Of a stretch of 64,000 nucleotides of DNA, positions 46,970 through 59,222 are shown piece by piece (the first letter of the stretch is position 1; each line of letters starts with the position of its first letter). The DNA is taken from assembly GCA_025642065.1 (NCBI GenBank), contig JAODUP010001155.1, positions 99,741 through 163,740 on the forward strand. Direction: 5' to 3'. Source of the DNA: Paralvinella palmiformis (taxonomy: Eukaryota; Annelida; Polychaeta; Terebellida; Alvinellidae). The notes below the pieces were generated by a model. That model saw only the letters and a list, made by a program, of their open reading frames with translations, was not told where the DNA came from and made no database searches. The translations under genes were made by a program, and so were the position numbers.

Positions 46970-47552
46970 GTCCAAAAGAAATAGAAACGTGTACTTTTCC
47001 GAAAACAGTAAGATTTAACATCCTTAAAAAAAATAATCTTTGGGGGCAGCAGATATATTATTTTTCCTTCACCAAACATTATTAAAAATTTTTAAAATAT
47101 TAATGTACTCTAATCCCTTTTTCAATTTTTACAAAAGATAGTTTCACGAAGCGAAGGTAAAAAGGGAGCTTTTTTGAAAAGGGGACCCGGGTTTTTTCTT
47201 GTTCTTCAAGGTTTTCTGCATTTAACATTACAAGTTTTTAAAAAAGATAAATAGGCACTGGGTCAATAATTAGGTTTTATTTAGTGTTTTTTTTAGGGAC
47301 CCTGGAAGGGCTGGTTTTCCACCTATACCCTCCCAGGGGCAAGCCCCTTTTTAAATTAACTTCTATGCTGATGAAAAGGTGTTATATTGGTTGGAAAAGT
47401 TAAGGAATCCTATTTTAAAATTTGAAACCCATTATTGGATTTAAAAACCATTGGGTTTGATTTTGAACAGTTATTTATTAGTAATGTTTTTTAAAAACCG
47501 ACAAAAAAATGAACCAGTAAGATGCTGAGGGAAAGTTGGGTATAATATATTA

Positions 47553-47555
<3 letters not shown>
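46970..47555 (+). other. Garbled near-duplicate of 48,012-48,765
   Basis: Blocks match in order: GTAGAAACGTGTACTT-like start, CAGTAAG, CTTGTTCTTC, CTGGTTTTC plus CCTATACC, ACTTCTATGCTGATGA, CCCATTATTGG, and AACCAGTAAGATGCTG followed by GGTATAATATAT. Between them this copy is full of expanded T, A and G runs and small indels, while 48,012-48,765 reads as normal sequence and even keeps RT motifs. Motif C here is degraded to NFYADEK. The pattern suggests unpolished read sequence at a microsatellite gap rather than an evolved duplicate, but that is inference. Confidence 0.65.
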
Positions 47556-47607
<52 letters not shown>

Positions 47608-47632
47608 ATATATTATATATTATATATATATA

Positions 47633-47713
<81 letters not shown>
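47554..47713. repeat. (AT)n blocks with (GA)n end
   Basis: AT dinucleotide blocks at 47,554-47,600 and about 47,635-47,692, then (GA)n to 47,713. They separate the garbled copy from the clean copy. Confidence 0.95.
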
Positions 47714-48269
47714 AAAAGAGATAAATGAGAGCATGAAGTCCACATGTAGTACAGAAAAGCTCGGGTGAGTGTTAGTTCTTTTACTGTAAACGATATACGA
47801 AATAATATTACTGCCATCAATATAAGCTTTGATTTAACATAAATAAAATTATATGCCAAATTTAGAATATGTGAACATTACCTGTAAACTGTTGCATTTT
47901 CATTAGTAAACTTGGATAATAAATATTTAACTATGATTTAGTTGGTATGTTGTTTTCTAACTAGTGTCTAAACCATCATATAATATACACATTCTGTGCT
48001 ACGAGTATTATTCCAATCACAAAGTAGAAACGTGTACTTACCAACACAGTAAGTGTTAGGGTAGATCCTTTAAAAAGAAAACTAAGCTTTCGACACAGCT
48101 ATTATATTTTGTTTTCAAAAGGCAAACGTCACACAATATCATATATTACATTTTTTTTAAATATCAATAATAGTCACAAATACAAATAAAATCCAAAATA
48201 ATGTTTAAGTCTAACAAAATATATGATTAAATAAAACACGAAGCAGAAGTACAGCCATAACCTCGGCGC

Positions 48270-48620
48270 TAGTTATACTCCTGAAATATGGATGACGGTC
48301 TGTTATCTTGCTTGTTCTTCTGAACTTGTCTGCTGCATTTGAATATTACAATGATCCTATCTGGAACAACTCCCCGAAAGGGTCTCTGTTCAATAATATT
48401 GTTGTCTGATATTCAGTGTTTATTTTCTGGTGTACCATAGGATTCAGGTCTGGTTTTCACAACCTATACCCGTCCTCATGGGATCAATGCACAACAATAT
48501 GGGTTTAAATATCACTTCTATGCTGATGACACACAGGTGTATATATCACTGGATCCTGGCAATCAGTTAAAGTAATCCTCTTCCTTGAACAATTTAGAAC
48601 CGTTACCCATTTATTGGTTT
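48270..48620 (+). pseudogene. CR1/L2-like reverse transcriptase fragment with intact YADD
   Basis: Motif A reads LVLLNLSAAFEYYNDP, with the catalytic Asp changed to Asn and the second to Glu. A deletion follows. Then SGVPQDSGLVFTTYTRPHGI (with one frame change) aligns with the GVPQGSVLGP motif. Motif C is intact as KYHFYADDTQVYIS (codons near 48,498-48,540), followed by LDPGNQLK and LNNLEPL. The frame is lost after about 48,620. The thumb and tail are absent. Confidence 0.87.
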
Positions 48621-48799
48621 TATTAATCATTGTTAGACTTTTGAATCAACTACTAGTTTCAGTATAGTAAGGTGTTTGTTCAAACTTAATCTCAGCCCAC
48701 AACAATATCGAACCAGTCAAGATGCTGGAGGAAAGTTCGGGTATAATATATCGCAAAATATCTGTTACATATTATATCTGTCAGTCGGAATAATTTATA

Positions 48800-49330
48800 T
48801 TTCTATGTATCTGTGTCTAAGCCTGTCTTGTTTTTGCTAATGACTCATTATCTTCGAACACAATACCGACATTAACATTCATTTACATGCCGAAATGACA
48901 GAGACATATTCTCCTGGAGGCGGCTGATAAGACTAAAATTAGCATAATTTCGAAGCTCACGGCAAAATCTTTTCGATCCATCACAATCCATCAACTCAAG
49001 ATCATTGTAATTATGTTTAAACAACAAAAATATCAGCATATTAAACAAATGAATATTTACAAATTAAAAATGATCCGATTCCTTTTCGTATAAATGAACT
49101 TTTATGCTGTAAATTACTTTAATTTAGAATCAACTTAAAATATCACATCAGCTGATATTATCGTTGTGGCATTTGTTTTAAAAGTTAAGTATCATCCTCT
49201 TCGTCAATCGTTAACAGGTTATTGTTTTTTTATTATTTTCGGATCTACGTGAGCGCATGTGAATAAAATCGCTGACGTCATCAATAAATCAGAAATGAGA
49301 CATAAACATAAAGTTTATTTTTAGATGAAA
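48800..49330 (+). repeat. Dispersed repeat D2, copy 2
   Basis: Ordered blocks shared with 8,880-9,420, such as TTATCTTCGAACACAA, GGCGGCTGATAAGACTAAAA, CATAATTTCGAAGCTCA and AAACAAATGAATATTTACAAA. The right part (CGGATCTACG, AAATCAGAAATGAGACATAA) also matches. No coding sequence. Confidence 0.7.
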
Positions 49331-49439
49331 TTATTGACAAAGAAATACCATTTAGTCATTACAATACGAGATTCATAATTCACGAGATATGACGATAATT
49401 GTGATGATGTTATATTATCTATTGTTTGTTATTGAGTTG

Positions 49440-49620
49440 TTTTGTTCTCGGATCTGGTCACACCTGGGACATATCATCGATAGATGACTGCCTAGTGAAA
49501 CATTACACACATCCAGGCAGGAGTCATACTCGAAAGGTGAACCTGAAGGTTTGCAGCATAATGCTCTATCCACTGCACGACCGGAACATCCTATATCAAT
49601 GCTAGAACTCACCTGTGCTC
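49440..49620 (-). mobile_element. Possible SINE head, third family (SINE-C)
   Basis: The minus strand reads CCGGTCGTGCAGTGGATAGA then GCATTATGCTGCAAACC and CACCTTTCGAGTATGACTCC. This has tRNA-like order: a box A-like CAGTGGATAGAGC and a box B-like CTTTCGAGT about 40 bases on. The body after it (AGGCAGTCATCTATCGATGA) matches nothing else here. No target-site duplication is clear. It could equally be a decayed tRNA pseudogene. Confidence 0.55.
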
Positions 49621-49698
49621 TAATATAGATATAGACAACTACCTGTCTAAATACAGCATAATTGATCAACCATAATCAGTGTTAATAACAGAACCTGT

Positions 49699-49700
49699 GA

Positions 49701-49738
<38 letters not shown>

Positions 49739-50990
49739 CAACAATAATGTGTATTTAATAAAGCGCCCTAACAAGCAGGAACCATTCAACGGCGCTGTAA
49801 AATAATACCCTAAAAATATTTCTGAAAAAACCCTATTAGAGATTTAAACGATAATTAGTATTTATCTTTGTAAGCAACACTGAACAGGTGTATTTTTAGA
49901 ACGGATTTAAAAGTTGCATTTCTAATATAAGCTGGCAACCTATTACATAAAGCGGGGGCTGCAACACTGAAAGAACAATCACCATATGACTTGAGCAGAG
50001 ACACAGCCACCTGCAATAATATATGACTGAATAACTTGATTTTTCGGGATTACTTTCGAATGGACTCCAGTTCACACAGGTATTCAGGTGTCATTTCATT
50101 GATAAAGTTATGTGTTATTAGTAAAATATTCAAAATGGATACGTTTCTAACAAGTAGCCATTGTAGTTTGAGAATTATTGTGTCCAGAATGTCTTAAAAC
50201 GGTGTATGTTCTTAAGATGATAATAGGGAGCTCGGCACACTTTAATGACATGTTTATACATGCTAATAGATTTGCCAAATATAATCCCTTGTTTTTACTG
50301 ACCTATTAGGGGTAATCTAACATGCATCCATCTGTAGGAATTTAACAGAATGTGGTGATTCCAAATAAATAATATTTGTTTTATTATAATTTAAACTTAG
50401 AAGGCTTTGAGTAATTCATAGCCGAATATCAGCTATACAATATTCCAAATTCTTCAAAGAAGAGGAGAAATTTAACTCATTGTGGTGATTCAGTGTTATA
50501 TACAGCTTTCATCAGGAACAAGTGATATTTAACGCTATATCACGGCGCATTGATAACAAGAGGACTGGTATACATTCTTAAAACTAAACGACCAATAACT
50601 GATTCCTGTGGTACACCAGATAATAAACACTGAATATTAGGAAAAGAAATACTAAGCGCAGAAACTCTCTGGGAGCGTTGTTCCAGGTAGAATGGAAACA
50701 CAGAGAAAAGTATTTTATGATCAACTTTATTAAATGTAGCAAACAGGTCCGGAAGAACAAATAATACTGGCTTATCTTGATCAATTGACATCATAATATG
50801 ATTTTTCATTCGAACCAATGCTGTTTCAGTGCTGTGAGTTATTATTGACTAAACGTTTGTTTAAATGGAAAGCAATGACCCTTTCTATAACATTAGATAA
50901 AATTGTAAGATTTGAAACACGTCTGTAATTGCTTAGAATATTACAATCCATATTGAACATGTTACAGTCAGTTTAGTGCATGTTTATTAT
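49699..50990 (-). pseudogene. CR1/L2-like ORF2 and 3' end, minus strand
   Basis: From the right: NYRRVSNLTILSNVIERVIA (RT motif 1, about 50,850-50,930), then a deletion into STETALVRMKNHIMMSIDQD, motif A LPDLFATFNKVDH (first Asp kept, second changed to Asn), RSQRVSALSISF, SGVPQESVIGRLVLRMYTSP. Motif C is lost. NKYYLFGITTFC and similar pieces follow with stops (50,330-50,400). The C-terminus is FSVAAPALCNRLPAYIRN, then KSVLKIHLFSVAYKDKY and a stop (about 49,855). The 3' end shares GCGCCGTTGAATGGTTCCTG with 46,430 and terminates in (TTA)n (49,700-49,748). It is the longest member of the 46,340 family here. Confidence 0.92.
49700..49748 (+). repeat. (AAT)n/(AAC)n, tail of a minus-strand element
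   Basis: AAT units with three AAC units near the right end. They form the 3' terminus of the 49,699-50,990 element on the minus strand. Confidence 0.95.
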
Positions 50991-51980
50991 CACCATGAGA
51001 TGGAGAAGAGACTTAGTAATCATCTAATGATGCCGAATGATTTAAAACATTGAAAATAATATTTTAATTATTTTGGTTAGAAGATTACTGATCTAGTATA
51101 TGGTCTTGAATTTATGCTAGTATCTGAGAAAAGTGAGCAACATGAGCATTGGCTGAATCTAGTAACTTTAATTAGCTTTCATGTAAATGAGGGTTTACGA
51201 ATTATTATCTTCACTATATTAGGTCAACACGAATTCCTTTTACAACAGTACACAACCACATACAGCTATACATCAACTATCAATATTACATTATTGACTG
51301 AAAGTTTGATTCAATCATGCCAGGCTTGATATATTATTGTTTTCAATATAAATAGCAAAGACTATGGTGGATTTAATTGTGGCAATGTTCAAAACGTGAC
51401 ACCTCATGAAAGGTGGTGATGTGGTAGTTGATGATAATGCCGATCATGCCCCCCCCCCTTCTCGTCTTGCTTTGTGTCGGTATCATACATCTAAGAATAA
51501 CAATTAACAGCTAATTTAACTAATTTAAATATAATTTGATGTTGCAATGCGATAATACTGTTATCTTCAGAAAGGTATTATACACTAAGGACATTAAATG
51601 AGATAGGATTAGGCAGTGGTATAAAAGGTAAAACATCTGTCAGATTTTAATTGGATTTGTAGTTAACTGCGTCAGTAATTTGTCAACATAAACATCTGAT
51701 CTATCTGATTATTAAGATGATGATGGTGATAATATTCATGATTCGGCTGCTACTGCTGCTGCTAATGATAATGCTGACGATGATGATAGCGAGGAAAAGG
51801 TAGCAAAGCTTCCTTCGCCTATCATATAGTAAGCATCAAGTCAAACTTTATTGTACTTTAAAAAAGATTGGTTTCTTGGGAATCTTGTATTTTAATTGTG
51901 CAAAAAAGAAGAAGCGGTAGATGAAAAATGTACAAATTTATTATGCAGTTCATAATAAATAATAAAATACTCAAAACTGG
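50991..51980. other. No recognised gene
   Basis: AT-rich. A GAT/GCT-rich trinucleotide patch lies at 51,717-51,790 and a C9 run near 51,450. The plus frame 51,114-51,329 is open without resemblance to a family. Confidence 0.5.
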
Positions 51981-52085
51981 TCCGAAGGCTGTTTTATCTA
52001 TCTATTAACATCATTTCCTTTGTAAAGCCCTCGACCCATTAAGCCTACCTATTGGCCAAAAGAAGCCGAAAAACATCAAAACACC
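51981..52085 (+). mobile_element. SINE-A 3' body fragment, decayed
   Basis: Body blocks in order: CCGAAGGCTGTTTTATCT, CATTTCCTTTG, CTCGACCCATTAAGCCTACC, then GCCGAAAAACATCAAA. The head is missing. Confidence 0.7.
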
Positions 52086-52440
52086 AAACATCATTACGCA
52101 AACTCACATATTCACTCTCTCATTCGTGCATTCACCCTAATTGTTTCATTAATTTAGATAACACTCTATTTATTTACCAATTTAGTAATTCACGCACTCG
52201 TTTATTCACCCACTTACCCTTCAACCTAAACACCCACTCACCCACTCGACATACTCCCTCCACTCGCACACCCATTTACGCGCTCACTCACTCACTCCCT
52301 CACTCAGTCTCACACTTACACACACATCTACTCACACTTTCATTCATTCACAAATACCTATACTACGAACTCAAACCTATACACATCTATACACCGACAT
52401 ATACTCACACCCTTAGTCATAAACATAAACATACAGAAAC
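52086..52440 (+). repeat. Degenerate (CTCA)/(CACA) array
   Basis: Imperfect ACTCAC, CATTCA and ACACAT units over about 350 bases, consistent with a decayed (CTCA)n array that follows the SINE-A tail. The open frame across it is a repeat artefact. Confidence 0.75.
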
Positions 52441-53280
52441 GTATATTTTCTGTAATTCAACCATTTACCACATCTCTCAGTTTGATTTATTACGATGCCA
52501 TTGTCAGTGACAGATAATAACAGATAATGGATGAGATTCTATAGATAGAGATAGTTCTTAACTTCCTTTTAATAACATCACCCTTGATCTTAACCTTCCC
52601 GTATTATTCATTCCGGATATTACAGGAAATAATATATCATCTTCCATTTCATTTCGGTTCTAGTTTGATTAGATTAGATTTCACATATGAGTTTTTTATG
52701 GCTACGTATGAATCTTACATTTATACAAGACAACGTTCGGCAATTATCCTAATATTTATTATAATGAGGGAGTTTATATCTTACATTTCTTTAATTAAAA
52801 AAAATCATTTTATCTTTTGCATTTTAGAGTGGGATAAATGAAAAAAGAGTTAAGGAAAGGAAAACTTCATTAATTTCTCTTTGTGACTCATTCATAATTT
52901 GAAGCATTTCAAATAAGCTAACGTATCCTATATTTGTTTTTAAAGGATTATTATAATTATCATTACGAATATCATATCAGATAAAAAGTGTTATTGGAGC
53001 TAATAGTTCAACAAAATACTGCAGCACTGTAGAACAAGGAAAGGAAAATTATGAAATTATAGCTAAATATATTATACTCCTCTTATGAACAATCAAATAG
53101 AGAATCATCTAAAATGCTTAAGTATTGGAAATAAAACTAATATCTATATACATACATAACCTTCAAACTGTTTAATAGATTTTATGGCAGTAATTAATTG
53201 TTTTATTACTAAATGTATATTCTAAAAGATTTAATGTTTATTTAATGTGTTATCTTTGTATTTGAGATTAATATTTAGCT
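52441..53280. other. No recognised gene
   Basis: AT-rich. The plus frame 52,584-52,841 has no family resemblance. Confidence 0.5.
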
Positions 53281-53284
53281 TCTT

Positions 53285-53510
53285 AAATCTATTATTATTA
53301 ATTTATTTATATAGCGTCCTTTTATTTTCTAATATCAGGTAGTTGTAATAGTATTCGACTGGATGACCTGAGTGTTCGGGGTAAGTTTCTAAAGAACACA
53401 AGTTCAAATAGATAGACTTATAATCTTGTTAGTAAACTCTTAGAAAGTAATCCGCTGTTTAAGAGGTAGCCGCTGTAGATTTTGATCAATTTTAAGTCCA
53501 GTTGTCAGAG
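53285..53510 (-). pseudogene. Short, decayed CR1/L2-like 3' end
   Basis: On the minus strand near 53,450-53,500 the frame reads NLQRLPLKQRITF, resembling the LHWLPVKQRITFK block of CR1/L2 ORF2 C-termini. Near 53,288-53,325 the plus strand has TATTATTATTAATTTATTTA followed by TAGCGTCC, which resembles the element 3' end and tail seen at 46,344 and 49,700. The rest between them is not recognisable. Assignment is tentative. Confidence 0.45.
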
Positions 53511-55005
53511 AGAAGCCAATACTATTGCATTAATTTATGCATTAGGAACGTTGTTCTGTGGAATTAATGTATTAACCAACAACGACGTATATCGTATCAA
53601 GCTTTTTTTAAATATGAAGAATTTGAATTACTGATAGAAATTTTTTCATATAATAATCGATGAATCAGAAAGTTGGTTTTATTGGCAACCAAATATAATG
53701 GCAGATCGATTATTTCAAATTACCTTCTATGCATTCGCAACATGTTGACGAAGATCGATCTAAGTACAATTTACGAACACATATTGAATCACTGGCCAGG
53801 AGAGTAGAACTACAAAAAAGGTATTCTTTCGTTATGTTTGATTGTTTCGACTTATATGACAACGCTGTGTATATTTTCAGGAAAGGAGAAAGAGGTCGGT
53901 GTAAAGGTTGAAGTTCAAAAGTCATACGATTCACGGACTGGTTGAGTTTTGTTTAAGTCTCAATGTTCTAACCGTTAGTACAACATTTTCCGAGTCAACC
54001 AAAATTCCTTTAATATACATTTTCAGTATGAATTCTCTCAAAGTAATATGTATTGCTCAGGATGTTTTATTTGTTGTTATAAGTAGTATGTCTACCATAC
54101 TGATATTTATTAGTATATCAAACTCAGAAAGTAAAAATAATATAAGATAAAATTAATTTAAGCTCGGTAAAATATACATACAAAATGATCATAAACGTGA
54201 GAATATGAGATGAGATGAGTTGAGAATGATATGCTGATATATGAATGAATAGACATACATATATGGTAATAAGTCAAACTATACTTACGTAAACATGAAA
54301 TACAATAGGAAGTACTTAAATCATCATATTTGCTTTAAAGAACAAAATTCACAATTAAAACATGTACAATTTAGACATTGCCATAACATAACAAATCGTT
54401 TAAAGCAATACAATCCAATGTTTCTCTTGCATTGTGTTATAATTAAATGGTATAATAGTAAGACTGTCTCTCAAGTGATATCACATTTCTCTGAAATTGA
54501 ACATTTCATAGAGAATACCCTGGCCCTATTTTATTAACAATTAAGAATATACACTTCTAAAAATATTCGGCTGAGTCATTCCACAGACAATAATGTTTTG
54601 GTTTGCTTTTGGTCTTAATTCTCCCTATGATGAGGAATAATCTTTAAAACATAACGTGAGGCCTCCTTTTGGATGTTTTAATAGGCCCACTATTGCCTAC
54701 CCTTATCTAATTACTCTATTATATACCTTTACTAATATAACCAATTTGCCCTGTAATATGTAACATCTTCATCTAGACCCGTGAGATATATTTTCCGATA
54801 GCATGTCAACAATGTTTGACGCAATAAATAATAGTGTGTTGATGAGCTGAAATCGAATATCTTCTGACGTTAGCTATTTCCATGGTATATCTACAAGTGT
54901 GAATGAACGAACCAAATTTGAGTATGTGTAATTTTCTGGATTATTTTAGTAGTATATGAAAGTCATAACACAAAAGAACACAAAACTAGTATTGATCCCT
55001 CTACT
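53511..55005. other. No recognised gene
   Basis: AT-rich on both strands. Open frames at 53,710-53,934 (both strands), 53,908-54,150 and 54,295-54,537 show no recognisable motif and their composition follows the background. Confidence 0.5.
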
Positions 55006-55009
55006 GTAT

Positions 55010-55190
55010 CTTCGAAATGTGCGTGTACATACTTTACCAAAGACCGTAATATTTAAATAGTCATTACACAAAATAAGAGAAAGGAGACATGGATCCTCGT
55101 TAATTATAGATTAAGGCCATGAATCAGGAGACATTTAGTCAGTACACATTTTGATGGATGGATGCGCCCAACTCATTATAGATCTCACTT
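55010..55190 (+). repeat. Dispersed repeat D3, copy 3
   Basis: Shares ACAAAATAAGAGAAAGGAGA, CATGGATCCTCGTTA, ATAGATTAAGG and TGATGGATGGATGCGCCC with 43,000 and 16,990 copies, in order and with mismatches. Confidence 0.55.
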
Positions 55191-55659
55191 TTGTGGCTGA
55201 TGTATTATAGCAATGGACCTTTCTACAGAATTTCTCCAGGGCCAACACATACCACACAAAAGGTGCACATATTGTGAAGCTAACAGAGTTAGGTTAAATA
55301 CAAACACAAAAAGCGGTATTACACCCCCCTTTATAAAAAAAATAATAATAACATACATATATAGTTATAGAAACAACACATATCAAGTCTATGTATTAAG
55401 CCTTTTATTTGTTTGCATAAAAATGAAAGATTTTACGGCTACAAATTTTATTTGTTCTATCTGAGGATTTAAAAAAAATATTAATTTGTATCAGACAATT
55501 TACTAGCTGAATATTGCAGCTACGGATATCGAAAACATACATATGTGTACAAAAATCTCAATATTAACTCATTAATTATGAAATTTTGTTAGGCTCTCGA
55601 TTTGAACCTTTTGCATGTTAGCCATGTACAGATTGCTCGGTGGCCTATAAAAATCATAC

Positions 55660-56400
55660 AGGCCAAGAAAAGGGAAAATAAAATACTCGCAAACTAAAGC
55701 CAATACACTTCAAACGCATCCATAATATTATGGAATATGTTCTAATATTATAAATAGATCAAAATAAAATAAAACATTTTTAGCTCTAACAGATCTATTG
55801 TGAATATATCTTCTTTGGTTATCGATTTTCACTATTTAAAAGCATAACTATTCCTCTTGCCCATATTCTTCTCTAAGGTCTTTTTCTATATCTTTATTTG
55901 TGCTTCCGTGTAATCCTTTCTTTGTTCGTTTTAAAATAATTTCTTCCAACTATTTCTCGCTCAAAGATGTCGTTTCATTTCCCGTAATTTTGTTTAGGTG
56001 CGGACTAACTCCAGGAAATCAATTAATTTTGTCAATTAATTTCTACTAAATAACATTTCCGATATACAACGTATCCATGATGAATTAATCGATCTAGGAA
56101 CTATTCCTAAACGGAGATTTTTCATCCCATTACCTGTCATAATTAATAATATAGACTTCAATAAATATCTCTTTAAGTACCCCTCTCAGCTGTTATATCT
56201 ATTATTCAAAAGATGACGTTCATCAATCATGGTGGTCGCAAACACTGCATAAAATATTATATGCAAATTATAGTTTATTAATGTTTGTTTTATTGTATGA
56301 TAGATGTATCGAATGCATGTTCGAATATATTGTTGTGATACAGATTGGTTGAGGAAATGTCGTGTGAACATTATATGATCAGCTGATTTTTTTAATATAA
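55660..56400 (+). repeat. Dispersed repeat D5, left-part copy
   Basis: Matches 20,860-21,560 in order: AATACTCGC, AACTATTCCTCTTG, CTCTAAGGTC, TCTTTATTTGTG, CAGGAAATCAATTAA, ACTTCAATAAATATCTC and TTATTCAAAAGATGACG. No coding sequence. Confidence 0.65.
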
Positions 56401-57100
56401 TATGTTTATAAAATGTATGTCATTTCTTCTGCGGTGAGTCCTCAGTCAACGTAGCTATTATTTTCCTGATTAATGATAGTAATGTGTTCTGTTTGAGAAT
56501 CGTTCGTGTACAAAACAAAATCTTACAAATTGTGCAGAAGTTGTGAGACCTCAAATATTTAGTGAAATCTACATACAAATCTACATACAAAAATACACAA
56601 ACACACACACACACACGCACGCACGCACACACACGCACGCACACACACACACGCATGTAAATGGTGAAGTGTACTAATGTTGCGTTGAACGACATAAGTT
56701 ATCTCTCATCGACTGTTGACGGGGTCCAACATAAAAACAAATCTGATGCCAAATACTCCAAGACTGCTGACGACTGGAAATGTCTGGAAAACTTTATTAA
56801 ACGATCTTTAATTTATCACTTTCTACGCCGTTTATCGTATTGGTAGTATTACGGTGAAATCTTAGAATATATCTACTAACCTCAATGATTGGGAATCAAA
56901 TTTTCGACTAAGTCTAAATTGTGTTATATGTCTCATTTCACATCCGCTTACTATCTAAACAATTGATTTATCTATTTGCTTTTCTCTTGCTAACAGAAAG
57001 AAAAACAATTTGATATATTTAGAATAACACCCATACTCATATTACATCCATTATTTTACGTAATTCTAAAGTAAACAGCTCTTATTTTATTTTATGGACA
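56401..57100. other. (AC)n tract at 56,597-56,655; otherwise nothing recognised
   Basis: An ACAC/ACGC tract is embedded in unassigned sequence. The plus frame 56,661-56,846 is open, with no family resemblance. Confidence 0.5.
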
Positions 57101-57104
57101 GGTA

Positions 57105-57260
57105 TCCTTCGATTAAACTGTAATTATATTAGTTAGAGCGGTCATAATATCCATTGAGCAACACCAGGCCGAGAACCTGATTCAGCTCCATCATACTTAA
57201 CCTTGTATCCGGACATGAAAGATGAAAGAGGTTTTATTTCCGTGAAAATAATTGTTAATT
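57105..57260 (+). repeat. Dispersed repeat D5, tRNA-like segment copy
   Basis: It shares ATCCATTGA, GCCGAGAACCTG-like, ACTTAACCTTG and GGTTTTATTTCCG with 21,800-21,930 and 59,600-59,745. Ends are approximate. Confidence 0.5.
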
Positions 57261-57828
57261 TTCAGTTCAGTTCAGATGTTACTTTATATTATATAACCTA
57301 ACAGAGTACCTAACAAGAAATGATAATTAAGGCTGAATACCGATACCCCCCTTTCCTTCTAAGTGCTACAGTCGACAGTCAGAATTGGCTGTACTATAGG
57401 TCAGCACGAATACATGAAGTTCATATAGTGGTAGTCTCTGACGGTTAACAGTTGTATCCTACAACTGACTCACTCAATCAGTCTGACAGCTGATAACAGC
57501 TAATGATTGACAGTATTTGTCAGTTCCCTGTCTAATTAGCGATAGAAACAGAAATCAGACCCATAGTGTCATTAGATATTCAGACATTGATACGTATGCA
57601 ATTAACAGAAAATGTATCAGCTAGTTACAGTATTTAATAGAAATTGGTGACAGATAAAAATATAATTGATGAAGGATTGAGTATATTTAGCTTTTTCCTT
57701 GCCTTTTTGTCTCGTATCTATTTAACAATGACCTATATGTTGCATCAATCATATTTTTCTTTATATACGTTTGCTGTTTCATTATGTGAAAGATTAGGAT
57801 AAGATATCAAAATACTTACTTACAAACA
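57261..57828. other. No recognised gene
   Basis: AT-rich. A cluster of short direct motifs (CTGATAACAGCTAATGATTG) near 57,490 was seen, but no gene. Confidence 0.5.
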
Positions 57829-58045
57829 GATGTACACACGCACACGCACACACGTACGCCACACACACCACAAAGTATTACAACGCACCACACACACCAC
57901 AACTCACCACACACAATACAATACACCACACAAGACACAAGACACAACACAACACAAGACACCAGACACGACACTAGAGATTACACACAATACGAGACAC
58001 CACACAACACAGCATACAACAAACAACACAGCACACAACACTATA
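57829..58045 (+). repeat. Degenerate CACAACACA-type repeat
   Basis: ACACCA, ACAAGAC and ACAACAC units over about 215 bases. The Thr/His/Gln-rich frame across it is an artefact. Confidence 0.88.
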
Positions 58046-58779
58046 ATGCAGATAAACAAAGTAATGTTCTAAATAATTAATAAACACTTCCAAAGAGAAT
58101 GTAATATATCAGCCTTTGAAGTAGATTTTACAAACTAATTATGGTCTCTTTATGGGCACTTTAGAAAGATATGGTTTTGTACATGAAGGATTTTCCCTCA
58201 GAGCACATTATTATCATTCACCAAGGAAATGACAGTCACTTAGACTGAGCGATTATGACATCAAAAGAAAATAACTGACCTATGTGTATCCTGTTTCTTG
58301 GCATTTAATTGTGAAGTAATGAGTGTGTAATCGTATCCATCAAACATAAATATCACACATTCTTGTTAATATAATAGTTTTGTTGGCTTTAAAGTTGCTA
58401 ACTTTTATTTCCATTGTCTATCAACTAACCTTTTCAGGTTATAGCTAAATCGATCCAGACAACCATCTGATTATATTTATTTTGCTAAATTGATCTGCAG
58501 ATGTATTTATATAACAGAAAGCACCAAGCATCTGATAATTCGATTACCATACAATTGTGTAATGCGTATTTTGGACTTCCTTACTTTGTGTATTAAGACA
58601 ATGAACTTCTCTGTTGATAAACAATTATGTACACAAACCATCCGTTGTCTATTTTACAATTTACAGATCAATTAAATATGGACATTTTATACTTGTTCAG
58701 ATTGGAATATGTTTTGACATATTATAGTAAATGTTGTACTTATATTTCAATGATATAATGTTAAGCTAAATGCATATTC

Positions 58780-58782
<3 letters not shown>
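58046..58782. other. No recognised gene
   Basis: AT-rich. The plus frame 58,490-58,675 has no family resemblance. No RT C-terminus was found before the (ATT)n block at 58,783, unlike the other (ATT)n blocks here. Confidence 0.5.

Positions 58783-58870
<88 letters not shown>
58783..58870 (+). repeat. (ATT)n microsatellite
   Basis: About 88 bases of pure ATT. No recognisable retrotransposon 3' end precedes it, so its origin is open. Confidence 0.97.
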
Positions 58871-59069
58871 GTCAATATCTTCAGGTTCCCCTGTTTAAAA
58901 TAGATTATATATTTGGTTGCTTGTTATTAAATTATTAGTACAGATTGATAAAATACAAGAAAATACAATTTTTTTATCACAATCATTCTGTCTCACGTGG
59001 ATAGAGATATTATAGATTCATAATGACACAAAATCAACTTATTTAATTATTAAATATATGACACATACA

Positions 59070-59173
59070 AAAATACACACACACATATACATTCACGCTC
59101 ACGGTCACACACACTCAGACACACACTCAGACACACACTCAGACACACACTCAGACACACACATACACACACA

Positions 59174-59222
<49 letters not shown>

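Noticed and set aside
58783..58870. (ATT)n as another retrotransposon tail
   Set aside because: I found no RT C-terminus or shared 3' end on either side, unlike the blocks at 8,667, 41,822, 46,344 and 49,700.
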